DNA from: Insulibacter thermoxylanivorax
GTDB taxonomy: Bacteria > Bacillota > Bacilli > Paenibacillales > DA-C8
Reading direction: 5' to 3'
DNA: 64,000 nt
NCBI RefSeq assembly: GCF_015472005.1
Contig: NZ_BMAQ01000030.1
Location: forward strand, 1-64,000
Both the position numbers and the translations under genes were made by a program. The notes under the pieces are model-generated. The model searched no databases. It was given only the letters and a program-made list of their open reading frames with translations, and was not told the origin of the DNA. How positions within the stretch are numbered: the first letter of the stretch is position 1; each line of letters opens with the position of its first letter. Of the stretch, positions 20,141 to 28,688 are shown piece by piece.

Positions 20141-20186
20141 GACGAACCGAAGTTCCCGCTGTCGGAGTACGAAGCGGGAGTTTGTC
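20141..20186 (+). terminator. Hairpin in the rel-dtd intergenic region
   Basis: gacgaac and ttcccgct (20141-20160) pair with agcgggag and tttgtc (20173-20186), leaving one internal bulge and using G-U pairs. There is no T-run behind it, so termination is not certain. The remaining gap to dtd holds only a weak aacggc/gccgtt helix. Confidence 0.35.
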
Positions 20187-20281
20187 ATTATATGGGCTGC
20201 TTTAGGAGAGATGAAGGAAGAAACGGCAAGCGTAAGATGAGCTCTTCGCCGTTAACTTTGGTAATCAGGGAGGTATGAATT

Positions 20282-20734
20282 GTGCGAGTAGTCGTACAGC
20301 GCAGCAAGGAAGCGCGTGTAGAAGTAGATGATAAGACGGTGGGCGAGATCAAACAAGGTCTTGTGTTGTTAGTAGGATTCCGTCATGAGGACACCGAAGC
20401 GGATCTCAAGTGGATGGCGGAGAAGGTGGTGAACCTGCGGATCTTCGAGGATGAGGATGGCAAGATGAACCTTAGTCTGCTCGATGCAGGAGGCCAGATC
20501 CTCTCCATCTCCCAATTCACCTTGTACGGAGATTGCCGCAAAGGCCGCAGGCCTAATTTCATGGCGGCAGCCCGCCCGGAGCAGGCGGAGCGGTTGTATG
20601 ATCAGTTTAATGAAGCGCTGCGAGGATTGGGTGTAGAGGTTCAGACCGGCCGGTTCGGCGCGATGATGGATGTCACGCTGACCAATTGGGGACCGGTGAC
20701 CCTGGTAATCGACAGCGAACAACGGGGCGCTTAA
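20282..20734 (+). CDS. dtd: D-aminoacyl-tRNA deacylase
   Basis: Dtd removes D-amino acids (and glycine from tRNA-Ala) wrongly attached to tRNA. The 150 residues have the starting [16 protein letters not shown], the catalytic-pocket motif [17 protein letters not shown], and the invariant Gly-cisPro motif in TNWGPVTL. Start is GTG at 20282 after gggaggt. It follows rel as in B. subtilis. Confidence 0.96.
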   Translation: MRVVVQRSKEARVEVDDKTVGEIKQGLVLLVGFRHEDTEADLKWMAEKVVNLRIFEDEDGKMNLSLLDAGGQILSISQFTLYGDCRKGRRPNFMAAARPEQAERLYDQFNEALRGLGVEVQTGRFGAMMDVTLTNWGPVTLVIDSEQRGA

Positions 20735-21107
20735 GCAGACGGATACCGTGATTGAACTTGATGGGACCGGGGTATGCTAAGGCTGACCATCCCGCAGGTG
20801 AGGTATCCGAAAGGTATGAGACAGTCGACCAAACAAAGACTCGCTGCCAAGTCACAGTTGCAGGCGCTGCATCACGATGTACGTGAATCGATGCATGCGG
20901 AGCAAGCATCATTAGCGCCGCGATCGTTGCTGAGTGAAGCTTATGTAGAACCTTTGCGAACTTTTGATCATGGCGTATTTCCAAGACGATGGCCATAATA
21001 AGGAGAATATTGGAACCTATAACATTGGAACGTATGTAGGTGAAGCTCTTGCACCAGGTGATGCGAGAGCTTCGACCGCTTGGCTGCGATCGTATATAAG
21101 CGCATGT
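20735..21107. other. 373-bp gap without a recognisable gene
   Basis: Between dtd and the convergent NlpC/P60 gene. Short open frames are present on both strands but none has an SD or family-like sequence. A short repeat (attggaac twice, about 21009-21035) is the only pattern noticed. No clear terminator with a T-run was found. Confidence 0.5.
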
Positions 21108-21578
21108 TTAGAGCACTCTTCTAGCCGTCACATAGCGATCTGCCCATTTGCCGCTAGTCAGGCTGGAGATATGCACATCGCTGCCATTCACATCGAGGAT
21201 ATGGATGAACTTCCCGTTTCCGATGTAGATCCCCACGTGACTGATTGCAGAGCTGGAACTGCTGCTGCTGAAGAAGACGAGATCCGCCTTACGCAGATTG
21301 GATTTTTTGACAAAGGTTCCAGCCTTCTTCTGATAACGAGTTCCCCACTTCAGATCGATCCCATGCTTCGCATAGACATACTGTGTAAACGATGAACAAT
21401 CGAAGATAAGACGGCGTGCATTGCGCGTGCCGAAATCATATTCTGCACGGCCGATCAGTGACTTAGCCGTAGCGATAATCGCATCCGCCTTAGAACTGCT
21501 GGGTGCTGCATGAGCAGTGGTCGTGATCGTCAGGGTCAGGAGCAATGCCGTGAGCATAAGAGCTGCGAACTTCTTCAT
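21108..21578 (-). CDS. Small secreted NlpC/P60 peptidoglycan endopeptidase
   Basis: NlpC/P60 enzymes cut gamma-D-Glu-diaminopimelate bonds of wall peptides. This 156-residue protein has a signal peptide (residues 1-24, ending AHA) and then directly a catalytic domain with no wall-binding repeats. The nucleophile cysteine lies in FDCSSFTQYVYAKHG and the histidine in SAISHVGIYIGNGKFIH, with HILDV as the third polar site. A seven-serine run precedes the histidine motif. It is transcribed divergently from hemZ. In B. subtilis the neighbouring wall gene is an amidase (yrvJ), so this is a positional but not a sequence counterpart. Confidence 0.88.
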   Translation of the reverse strand: MKKFAALMLTALLLTLTITTTAHAAPSSSKADAIIATAKSLIGRAEYDFGTRNARRLIFDCSSFTQYVYAKHGIDLKWGTRYQKKAGTFVKKSNLRKADLVFFSSSSSSSAISHVGIYIGNGKFIHILDVNGSDVHISSLTSGKWADRYVTARRVL

Positions 21579-21823
21579 CCTCTCTCCCTTCCTTGTCCTA
21601 TAGATTGATTACCTTTACATAGGGTAACATAATCGGCTTCACATGGGGCTATGTAGATTATGGGAGAGCGGGGATGTGTATCCCTTCGAGATCAGTGAAA
21701 GCGCTTCGAAGAGGAAGATGTGAAGTTCATCGGTTAAAGGTATAGGCGAAGCAGGTGATGTATGTTACAATGACGGTGGTTTATGGTGGTTTTTCTAAGA
21801 AGGAAGTGAGGTCTTAAGTCAAT

Positions 21824-23365
21824 ATGATCGTTCGGATTGAACGGATGGGTTTTGAAGATTTTCAAGCGGAACTCTTTCATATGCTGCGGACATTCTACGA
21901 CTCAGTAGATGTCATCTATGAGGATGCTCAGGAAGAGCCGGATGCAGTGCTGCGGATCGAAGCCGGCGGCTCTTGGGATTCTGAGATCGAAGTACGGGGA
22001 AGCTTCATACATGAGGGCATTGAGCGGCACGAGACCGTGCGGCTGTCACCGGAAGAGCTGGCCTCAGCCCGTGATGAGCGGCAGGCATTAAAGCGATCCG
22101 TGCAGATCTGTGTGCTCGAGCTGCTGCGCGGAGTGACGGGGCTTACGCAGCCGTGGGGCGTGCTTACCGGTGTGCGGCCGATGAAGCTGATGCACAACCT
22201 GATCGCAGCTCACGGGCGTGTCGAGGCGGAGAGAATCCTTGCCGAGGAATACCTCGTGACCCCCGCTAAGATCAAACTGCTCAGTGAGGTGGCACAGCGT
22301 CAACTGGACGTATTGCCGGATCTATACGATATGGGACAAGAGGTCAGCATCTATATCGGCATTCCGTTCTGTCCGACGAAGTGTGCATATTGCACGTTTC
22401 CGGCCTATGATATCCGAGGGAATAACGGGTCTGTCGAGGAATTTCTCATCGGCTTGGACCAAGAGATCAGGGCGATCGGGGCCTGGCTGAAGGAATATGA
22501 TCTTGGAATTACGACGATCTATTGGGGCGGGGGCACGCCGACAAGCATCAGCGCCGAACAGATGGAGGCGTTGTTCCAAGCGATGCATGAGAGCTTCCCG
22601 AAGATGGGTGAGGTGCGGGAGCTGACGGTGGAGGCGGGCAGACCGGATACCATCACGCCGGAGAAGATCGAAGTGATGAAGCGCTGGGGTGTGGACCGCA
22701 TCAGCATCAATCCGCAGAGCTTCACCCAGTCGACCCTCGATGCGATTGGACGGCACCATACAGTGCAGGAGACGGTGGAGAAGTTTCAGCTAGCCCGGCA
22801 GATGGGGATGAACAACATCAACATGGATCTGATCATCGGCCTGCCCAATGAGGATGTCTCCGTTTATGCCCGATCTTTGGAGGAAACAGCGAAGCTGATG
22901 CCTGAATCGCTCACGGTGCATACGCTGTCGTTTAAGCGGGCTTCCAAGATGACGAAGAACCGCGGGCAGTATCGGGTGGCAGAGCGACATGAGATCGAGG
23001 AGATGGTGCGCATGACGAACGAATGGACGGAAGCGCACGGTTATGTACCTTACTATCTGTATCGGCAGAAGAATATTCTCGGCAATATGGAGAATGTCGG
23101 ATATGCGCTGCCCGGGAAGGAAAGTCTGTATAACATCATCATGATGGAAGAACGCCAGTCGGTGATCGGTCTTGGCTGCGGTGCGGTGAGCAAGATCGTC
23201 TGGCCGAAGCGCGGCGACGGATCGGCAGAAGAACCGCAGCGCGTGGAACGCATGCCGAATCCGAAGGAACCCATGGCGTACAACAGCCAGTACCAAGCGT
23301 ATATTGACAAAAAGCTGCGCTTGCTCGAAGAAGCTTACGGAACCAAGGCCGAAAAAGCGCTTTAA
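21824..23365 (+). CDS. hemZ: Radical SAM coproporphyrinogen oxidase-like protein HemZ
   Basis: HemZ belongs to the HemN/HemW radical SAM family and is classed as an oxygen-independent coproporphyrinogen dehydrogenase, though its exact role in Bacillus is less certain. The radical SAM cysteines are C183, C187 and C190 in FCPTKCAYC. YWGGGTPTS, TVEAGRPDTI and RISINPQSF follow as the SAM- and substrate-binding strands, and the HemZ-type N-terminal 170 residues include GVRPMKL. Start ATG at 21824. It sits between dtd and hisS as in Bacillus. The stop is followed immediately by a Pho-like direct-repeat array. Confidence 0.92.
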   Translation: MIVRIERMGFEDFQAELFHMLRTFYDSVDVIYEDAQEEPDAVLRIEAGGSWDSEIEVRGSFIHEGIERHETVRLSPEELASARDERQALKRSVQICVLELLRGVTGLTQPWGVLTGVRPMKLMHNLIAAHGRVEAERILAEEYLVTPAKIKLLSEVAQRQLDVLPDLYDMGQEVSIYIGIPFCPTKCAYCTFPAYDIRGNNGSVEEFLIGLDQEIRAIGAWLKEYDLGITTIYWGGGTPTSISAEQMEALFQAMHESFPKMGEVRELTVEAGRPDTITPEKIEVMKRWGVDRISINPQSFTQSTLDAIGRHHTVQETVEKFQLARQMGMNNINMDLIIGLPNEDVSVYARSLEETAKLMPESLTVHTLSFKRASKMTKNRGQYRVAERHEIEEMVRMTNEWTEAHGYVPYYLYRQKNILGNMENVGYALPGKESLYNIIMMEERQSVIGLGCGAVSKIVWPKRGDGSAEEPQRVERMPNPKEPMAYNSQYQAYIDKKLRLLEEAYGTKAEKAL

Positions 23366-23369
23366 AATT

Positions 23370-23424
23370 TGTAAACCTCCTGTAATATTTCATTAACCCT
23401 GATTTAACAAAGCCCTCCTATAAT
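23370..23424 (+). promoter_or_regulatory. Orphan Pho-type promoter
   Basis: Four consecutive 11-bp units begin at 23370, 23381, 23392 and 23403. They read TGTAAACCTCC, TGTAATATTTC, ATTAACCCTGA and TTTAACAAAGC, the 11-bp-periodic TT(A/T/C)ACA-like array recognised by PhoP-family regulators. A perfect TATAAT lies at 23419-23424, correctly placed downstream of the last unit. No protein-coding gene begins downstream before the T-box promoter. Confidence 0.6.
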
Positions 23425-23430
23425 AAAAGC

Positions 23431-23485
23431 ATACCCCCTTTAATTGATATATTTTCGCTAGGCTCGCGGGCAGCGGGCCTTTTTT
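23431..23485 (+). ncRNA. Possible short Pho-controlled transcript
   Basis: The expected start is about 23431 (7 nt after the -10). A strong terminator ends the unit at 23461-23485, giving an RNA of about 55 nt. The sequence has no SD-ATG pair. It may be a small RNA, or the leader of a lost phosphate gene. The prediction rests on promoter and terminator only. Confidence 0.35.
23461..23485 (+). terminator. Rho-independent terminator
   Basis: GGCTCGC (23461-23467) pairs with GCGGGCC (23473-23479), one G-U pair and a 5-nt loop, followed by six T. It could serve both hemZ read-through and the orphan promoter at 23370-23424. Confidence 0.8.
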
Positions 23486-23593
23486 CTTCTTCGAAAAGGA
23501 ATGAACCACCGTGATCAGATGATGTTGGTCACGGGGTTTTTGAGCCGATGCTTCTGGAAATCTAAAAATGATTCTTCCGCCGCGCGGAAGGAT

Positions 23594-23797
23594 GCTGAGT
23601 CGCCAGAAAGTGTTGACTCAGGCTGTAGGGGTGCACTGAAGTGGGCTGAGTCGCCAGAAAGTGTTGACTCAGCCTGTAGGGGTGCACTGAAGTGGGCTGA
23701 GTCGCCAGAAAGTGTTGACTCAGGCTGTAGGGGTGCACTGAAGTGGGCTGAGTCGCCAGAAAGTGTTGACTCAGCCTGGAGAGGTGAACGGAGTCTG
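23594..23797. repeat. Four 51-bp tandem repeats
   Basis: Units start at 23594, 23645, 23696 and 23747. Each contains ctgagtc-N13-gactcag, a 7-bp inverted repeat, then a constant ggggtgcactgaagtgg stretch; the last unit is degenerate. The base after gactcag alternates g/c between copies. The unit is a multiple of three, so both strands have an open frame through it, but without SD or family resemblance. Two short look-alike segments ending atcgtctcag follow near 23820 and 23872. Confidence 0.85.
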
Positions 23798-23882
23798 CTG
23801 ATCCGACAAATACTATCGTCTCAGAAAGAATAAGTGCGCCGGGCATGCAGAACCCAGAAATACGATCGTCTCAGCTGTGTGC

Positions 23883-23911
23883 TTGACTTTGGCTGGCCTA
23901 CATATTACAAT
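23883..23911 (+). promoter_or_regulatory. Sigma-A promoter of the hisS-aspS T-box leader
   Basis: TTGACT at 23883-23888, a 17-bp spacer and TACAAT at 23906-23911. Transcription should begin near 23918, which puts the whole T-box leader in the transcript. Confidence 0.75.
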
Positions 23912-23917
23912 CAATAA

Positions 23918-24279
23918 ATAATGTCGAATCGATATGGACAACTTCGGTGAAGGGAAGGAGTAGTCCGCAACCGCTGATAACAGAGAGGAAGTCCTGGGCT
24001 GGAAGACTTCCCAGACGGACGGATGAACGACATCCCGGAGAACCTGCAGGGAACGAGCCGGCAGCGGTTCCTTAGAACCGTCGGCTTCAGTAGTTGCCAG
24101 GCGCGCGGCGAGCGTTATTCGCTTAATGAGGGAATGCCTCGGCTGGATCGATCATCAAGATCGATTATTCGGTCTCTTCTTCGGCATTCCGAATGTGGGT
24201 GGCACCACGGGTGATTGATTGCAATCTCTCGTCCCTGTATTGACTTTGTAAGCGGAAGTCGTGGGACGGGAGATTTTTT
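23918..24279 (+). promoter_or_regulatory. T-box riboswitch leader of hisS-aspS
   Basis: A T-box senses uncharged tRNA and switches between terminator and antiterminator. Stem I spans about 23946-24044, with the aaggagtag element near 23953-23961, the agagag motif near 23982 and the specifier region gaacGACATccc at 24025-24036. Stem III is ggaatgcc...ggcattcc (24131-24190). The T-box sequence gggtggcaccacggg lies at 24197-24211. The terminator is aatctctcgtccc (24223-24235) with gggacgggagatt (24263-24275) and six T. The specifier can be read as GAC (Asp, 24029-24031) or the overlapping CAT (His, 24031-24033). The acceptor-pairing bulge TGGC fits a tRNA with G73. Confidence 0.9.
24223..24279 (+). 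terminator. T-box-controlled terminator before hisS
   Basis: A 13-bp stem (24223-24235 with 24263-24275, one G-U pair) is followed by T at 24274-24279. It competes with the antiterminator formed by the T-box sequence at 24197-24211. Confidence 0.88.
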
Positions 24280-24404
24280 GTGTGGCGGGATATTCTGCTC
24301 GGAATATCCAATATGAACAGTGCTTGCATTCACTTGCTTGCATTCGCATGTATTCACTGCTGGGTAAGTGCAGCAACAATATCTGCAGCAAGGGGGTTAT
24401 CGAA

Positions 24405-25664
24405 GTGGCATTTCAGAAACCTAAAGGCACCCAAGACCTGTTGCCGGGTACGGTGGAGAAGTGGCAATACCTTGAATCGGTGGCGAGGGATCTCTGCCGC
24501 AGATTCAACTATAAGGAGATTCGCACGCCGATCTTCGAACAGACGGAATTGTTTCAACGCGGTGTCGGTGAAACTACGGATATCGTAGAGAAGGAGATGT
24601 ACACGTTCCTGGATAAAGGGAAGCGAAGCATGACCTTGCGCCCGGAAGGAACGGCAGGCGTCGTTCGCGCCTATGTCGAGAATAAGCTGTACGGAGAACC
24701 GGATGTAACGAAACTGTTTTACATAGGTCCGATGTTCCGCTATGAACAACCTCAGGCCGGACGGTACAGACAACTGCATCAGTTCGGGATCGAGGCCTTC
24801 GGATCTGTGGATCCAGCGCTCGATGCAGAAGTGATCGCGCTTGGACACATGTTCTATCAAGAGATTGGTCTGCGGGATGTGATCGTCGAGATCAATTCCG
24901 TCGGCAATGCTCCAAGCCGTGCTGCCTATCGCGAGACTCTCAAAGCCTATCTCAAGCCGATGCTGCCAGAGCTCTGCAAGGATTGTCAGTCGAGGTATGA
25001 GCGCAACCCGCTGCGGGTCCTGGACTGCAAGGTAGACCAGGAGAAGTTTGCAGACGCGCCATCCATACTGGACAGCTTGGATGAGGAGTGCCAAGAGCAT
25101 TTCGATGCCGTCAAGCAGCTCCTCACCGACATGGGGATCGAATACCGCATCAACCATCGTCTTGTGCGCGGATTGGATTACTACACCCACACGGCCTTCG
25201 AATATAAGGCGGGCGGGATCGGCGCGATCGATACGATCGGCGGCGGCGGCAGGTATAACGGGCTTGTCGCTGAGATCGGCGGTCCGGACCAGCCCGGAGT
25301 CGGTCTGGGGCTGGGGATCGAGCGCGCACTGCTTGTGATGGAGGCGCAGGGCGTAGAGATCCCCAGAGAGGAGCCTCTGGATGTTTACCTGATCGGATTA
25401 GGGGAACAAGCCGCGCGGGAAACGGCGGGCTTGTTATTCAAACTCCGTGCTGCAGGGATTCGTGCCGAAAGGGATTATCTCGGACGCAAGATCAAGGCTC
25501 AGATGAAAGCCGCGGACAGGGCGCAAGCGAGATATGCGGGGATCCTGGGCGATGATGAGCTGGCGCAGGGCGTGATCACACTGAAGAATCTGGCTACCGG
25601 CGAGCAGGAGACGGTGCCGCTGGATCAACTGGCGGACAAGCTCAAAGAAGCTCCAGCAGAATAA
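24405..25664 (+). CDS. hisS: Histidine-tRNA ligase
   Basis: HisRS charges tRNA-His with histidine. The class II motifs are visible: motif 1 region FNYKEIRTPIFEQTELF, motif 2 TLRPEGTAGVVRAYVENKL with FYIGPMFRYEQPQAGRYRQLHQFG, the histidine-binding HisA loop LVRGLDYYTHTAFEY, and motif 3 GVGLGLGIERALLVM. An anticodon-binding domain follows. Start is GTG at 24405 (419 residues; MAFQKPKGTQDLLPG is the family N-terminus), with agggggt 8 nt upstream. The frame extends further upstream into the leader but without an SD. It is under T-box control and probably co-transcribed with aspS. Confidence 0.97.
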   Translation: MAFQKPKGTQDLLPGTVEKWQYLESVARDLCRRFNYKEIRTPIFEQTELFQRGVGETTDIVEKEMYTFLDKGKRSMTLRPEGTAGVVRAYVENKLYGEPDVTKLFYIGPMFRYEQPQAGRYRQLHQFGIEAFGSVDPALDAEVIALGHMFYQEIGLRDVIVEINSVGNAPSRAAYRETLKAYLKPMLPELCKDCQSRYERNPLRVLDCKVDQEKFADAPSILDSLDEECQEHFDAVKQLLTDMGIEYRINHRLVRGLDYYTHTAFEYKAGGIGAIDTIGGGGRYNGLVAEIGGPDQPGVGLGLGIERALLVMEAQGVEIPREEPLDVYLIGLGEQAARETAGLLFKLRAAGIRAERDYLGRKIKAQMKAADRAQARYAGILGDDELAQGVITLKNLATGEQETVPLDQLADKLKEAPAE

Positions 25665-25753
25665 TCGAGCCCTAATGATCGAGCCGCTGAGCGGGCTGAG
25701 TGGTCTGGCGAGTCATCTGCCAAGCAAGCATTTAAGCTTGTCAGTTGAATATA

Positions 25754-25837
25754 CGACATACCTGCCAGAGCATACGAGTTATCTGCCTGTCATACATGCA
25801 GATCTGCTGAGCATACAAGCATATCTGCTCTGTATAC
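25754..25837. repeat. Four degenerate 21-bp repeats between hisS and aspS
   Basis: Units of 21 bp at 25754, 25775, 25796 and 25817 share the core (a/t)tctgc and end in (c/g)(c/t)ata(c). In one frame they read as seven-residue units around SYLPV and AYLLC within a 62-codon open frame (25675-25863), but there is no SD, so I do not call a gene. Confidence 0.45.
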
Positions 25838-25879
25838 GAGAACAACCGCAACCGAATAAGTGAAAGGGGAACTGAAGGA

Positions 25880-27658
25880 ATGTTAGAGAGAACACATCAA
25901 TGCGGCAAGATTACCAAAGCCGACATCGGTCAGACCGTCGTGTTGAACGGTTGGGTTCAACGTCGGCGCGACCTGGGAGGCGTGCTGTTCATCGACCTGC
26001 GTGACCGCAGCGGCATCGTGCAGATCGTCTTCAACCCGGAGTTCAACGAGGAAGCTCATGCGATCGCAGACCGCGTGCGCAATGAATATGTGTTGGCCGT
26101 GCGCGGCACGGTTGTAGAGCGCGATCCGGAGACGGTGAACCCGAACCTGGAGACCGGGGAGATCGAGGTGCGCGTGGAAGAGATCGAAGTCCTGAATCCT
26201 GCGAAAACACCGCCGTTCTTCATCGAGGACGGCATCGAGATCGATGAGGCGATTCGTCTGAAATATCGCTATCTGGACCTTCGTCGTCCGGAGATGCTGA
26301 ATACGCTGATGCTGCGCTCGAAGGCAGCGAAGATCTTCCGCGACTTCCTGGACGAAAGAGGATTCTTGGAGATCGAGACGCCGATCTTGACGAAGTCCAC
26401 ACCGGAAGGCGCACGCGATTATTTGGTGCCAAGCCGCGTGCATCCAGGCGAGTTCTTCGCCCTGCCGCAATCGCCGCAGATCTTCAAACAGCTGCTCATG
26501 GTCGGCGGCATCGAGCGCTATTATCAGATCGCACGCTGCTTCCGCGATGAAGACCTGCGTGCAGACCGTCAGCCGGAGTTTACACAAGTGGATATCGAGG
26601 TCTCCTTCATGAACCAGGACCAGCTGCTGGAGATGATGGAGGAGCTGATCTGCCGCGTCTTCCGCGAGACGATCGGCGTGGAGATCGAGCGTCCGTTCCA
26701 GCGCATCACTTACGAAGAGGCGATCGGCAAGTACGGTTCGGATAAGCCGGATCTGCGCTTCGGAATGGAACTGGTTGATCTGACGGATCTCGCAGCGAAC
26801 TGCGGCGTCAAAGTCTTCGCGAGTGTGGCGCAGAAGGGCGGTCAGGTTAAAGCGATCAATGCCAAGGGATGCGGAACTTGGAGCCGCAAGGAGATCGACG
26901 ATCTGCTGCCTTTCGCTGAACGCTACGGGGCGAAGGGCCTGGCATGGATCCAAGTGAAGGACGGCGAGATGAGAGGTCCGATCGTCAAGTTCTTCACAGA
27001 AGAAGAACTGGCAGAACTCAAAACCCGTATGAATGCTGAAGACGGGGACCTGATCCTGTTCTCTGCGGATACGAAGAAAGTCGTGGCGGACGTTCTTGGC
27101 AACCTGCGCCTGAAGATCGGCCGCGATCTTGGTCTCATCGATGACAATGTGTACAAGTTCGCATGGGTCGTCGACTTCCCGCTCCTCAGCTACGATGAAG
27201 AAGAGAAGCGGTATGTCGCCGAACACCATCCGTTCACACGTCCGCGGGATGAGGATATCCACTACTTCGATGAGGATCCGTCCAAGATTCGTGCGCAGGC
27301 TTATGACCTTGTATTGAACGGTTATGAGGTCGGCGGCGGTTCGATGCGGATCTATAAGCGCGAGATTCAGGAGAAGATGTTCAAGGCGCTCGGCTTTACG
27401 ATGGAAGAAGCCTATGACAAGTTCGGCTTCCTGCTGGATGCCTTCGAATACGGTACACCGCCGCACGGCGGCATCGCCTTCGGCTTCGACCGTCTCGTCA
27501 TGCTGCTGGCAGGCCGCAAGAACCTGCGCGATACGATCGCCTTCCCGAAGACGGCCAACGCGACAGATCTGCTCTGCGATGCGCCGTCCGAGGTATCCGA
27601 CAAGCAGCTGGAAGAGCTGTCGATCCGCGTAGCGCTAAGGCCGCCGGCAAGCAAATAA
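25880..27658 (+). CDS. aspS: Aspartate-tRNA ligase
   Basis: AspRS charges tRNA-Asp. The 592-residue bacterial-type enzyme has the N-terminal OB anticodon domain ([20 protein letters not shown]), class II motif 1 ([31 protein letters not shown]), motif 2 ([26 protein letters not shown]), the bacterial GAD insertion (about 290-420) and motif 3 ([15 protein letters not shown]). SD aaagggg precedes the ATG. It is second in the hisS-aspS unit, about 215 bp after hisS, so the T-box at 23918-24279 probably governs both. Confidence 0.97.
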   Translation: MLERTHQCGKITKADIGQTVVLNGWVQRRRDLGGVLFIDLRDRSGIVQIVFNPEFNEEAHAIADRVRNEYVLAVRGTVVERDPETVNPNLETGEIEVRVEEIEVLNPAKTPPFFIEDGIEIDEAIRLKYRYLDLRRPEMLNTLMLRSKAAKIFRDFLDERGFLEIETPILTKSTPEGARDYLVPSRVHPGEFFALPQSPQIFKQLLMVGGIERYYQIARCFRDEDLRADRQPEFTQVDIEVSFMNQDQLLEMMEELICRVFRETIGVEIERPFQRITYEEAIGKYGSDKPDLRFGMELVDLTDLAANCGVKVFASVAQKGGQVKAINAKGCGTWSRKEIDDLLPFAERYGAKGLAWIQVKDGEMRGPIVKFFTEEELAELKTRMNAEDGDLILFSADTKKVVADVLGNLRLKIGRDLGLIDDNVYKFAWVVDFPLLSYDEEEKRYVAEHHPFTRPRDEDIHYFDEDPSKIRAQAYDLVLNGYEVGGGSMRIYKREIQEKMFKALGFTMEEAYDKFGFLLDAFEYGTPPHGGIAFGFDRLVMLLAGRKNLRDTIAFPKTANATDLLCDAPSEVSDKQLEELSIRVALRPPASK

Positions 27659-27700
27659 GCACCGCCCATCCATCTCAACATCATATCGATATGCAGATAA

Positions 27701-27736
27701 GGCTGCTCGCTCCCTGTGCAGGGTGGGTGAGCAGCC
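27701..27736 (+). terminator. Hairpin after aspS
   Basis: GGCTGCTC (27701-27708) pairs with GAGCAGCC (27729-27736), and the loop holds a second helix ccctg-tg-caggg. Only TCTTA follows, so it is a weak terminator or a processing site. Confidence 0.5.
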
Positions 27737-27763
27737 TCTTAGGATAGAGGAGGTTCTGGTCCA

Positions 27764-28531
27764 TTGTTGCACCAATTCTCGCGAACAGAATTAGCGATCG
27801 GTCCGGAAGGCATCGAAGTGATGAAGAACAGCACTATCGCCGTGCTCGGCGTAGGCGGCGTCGGTTCGATTGCCGTAGAAGCCCTGGCCCGCGGCGGGAT
27901 CGGCCGGATCATCATGATCGACAAGGATGTCGTCGACATCACGAACATTAACCGCCAGATTCCTGCCCTGTTGACGACGATCGGGCAGCCGAAGACGGAC
28001 GTGATGAAGGAACGCTTGAAGCTGATTAATCCCGAATGCGACGCCGTAAGCTTGAAGATGTTTTATACCGAGGAGACCTATGAGAAGTTGTTCGAATATG
28101 ATTTGGATTACGTCATCGATGCTTCGGACACGATCACTTATAAGATCCATCTCATCAAGCAATGCTTGGAACGCAAGATCCCGATCATCTCCTGCATGGG
28201 TGCGGCGAACAAGATGGATCCTACCAAGTTCCGCGTGGCGGACATCTCTGAGACGCGCATGGACCCCATCGCCCGGGTCGTACGGCAGAAGCTGCGCAAA
28301 GCCGGCATCTCCAAAGGCGTGAAAGTCGTCTATTCCGAAGAGCCGCCGGTGAAGCAGCGGGAAGATGTCACGCAGCGCATCGTCCCGGAACATGCACCAG
28401 AGATCCGCAAGGCGCAGCAGCCGCCGGCCAGCAATTCCTTCGTGCCGCCGGTAGCTGGTTTGATTATGGTCAGCGTCGTCGTGAACGATCTTCTGGCTAA
28501 GCACGGCATCGTCGTTGAACGTCATACTTGA
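27764..28531 (+). CDS. tcdA: tRNA threonylcarbamoyladenosine dehydratase
   Basis: TcdA (B. subtilis YrvM) is an E1-like enzyme that cyclises t6A37 of tRNA to ct6A with ATP. It has the nucleotide-binding IAVLGVGGVGSIAVEALARGGIG, the MIDKDVVDITNINRQ loop, DYVIDASDTITYK, and the conserved cysteine in IISCMGAANKMDPT. Start is TTG at 27764 (255 residues), 10 nt after agaggagg; a second TTG follows directly. The position after aspS is the same as in B. subtilis. Confidence 0.94.
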   Translation: MLHQFSRTELAIGPEGIEVMKNSTIAVLGVGGVGSIAVEALARGGIGRIIMIDKDVVDITNINRQIPALLTTIGQPKTDVMKERLKLINPECDAVSLKMFYTEETYEKLFEYDLDYVIDASDTITYKIHLIKQCLERKIPIISCMGAANKMDPTKFRVADISETRMDPIARVVRQKLRKAGISKGVKVVYSEEPPVKQREDVTQRIVPEHAPEIRKAQQPPASNSFVPPVAGLIMVSVVVNDLLAKHGIVVERHT

Positions 28532-28555
28532 TCATTCCAGCTTGATGATCATTCC

Positions 28556-28629
28556 AGCCGCTTCACAGCTGATCTTGTGACCGGGTTCCCATATGAACCC
28601 TGGCTTGCCATCCTGTGGAGCGGCTTTTT
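28556..28629 (+). terminator. Rho-independent terminator of tcdA
   Basis: AGCCGCTTCACAG (28556-28568) pairs with CTGTGGAGCGGCT (28613-28625), a 13-bp stem with one G-U pair. The loop holds a further hairpin gggttc/gaaccc, and five T follow (28625-28629). Confidence 0.85.
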
Positions 28630-28688
28630 GTGGTATACGGGGAATGATGACAAAAAATGTAAACACTGCGACCTGTGAAGAGAGAGAC

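Noticed and set aside
20774-20998. 74-codon frame between dtd and the NlpC/P60 gene
   Set aside because: No SD, no recognisable sequence, and no conservation signal available.
23594-23797. Possible CRISPR array
   Set aside because: The 51-bp units are directly adjacent with no unique spacers, and no cas genes are present.
23501-23833. 110-codon frame with 17-residue repeats, and its minus-strand counterpart
   Set aside because: The frame is open only because the 51-bp unit is a multiple of three; the SD-like agga abuts the start, and both strands are equally open.
25675-25863. 62-codon frame between hisS and aspS as a small gene
   Set aside because: No SD in front of its ATG; the frame follows from the 21-bp repeats.
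25883-27466. 527-codon open frame on the minus strand across aspS
   Set aside because: It is antisense to a fully conserved aspS, has no family resemblance or SD, and long shadow frames are expected in GC-rich codons.
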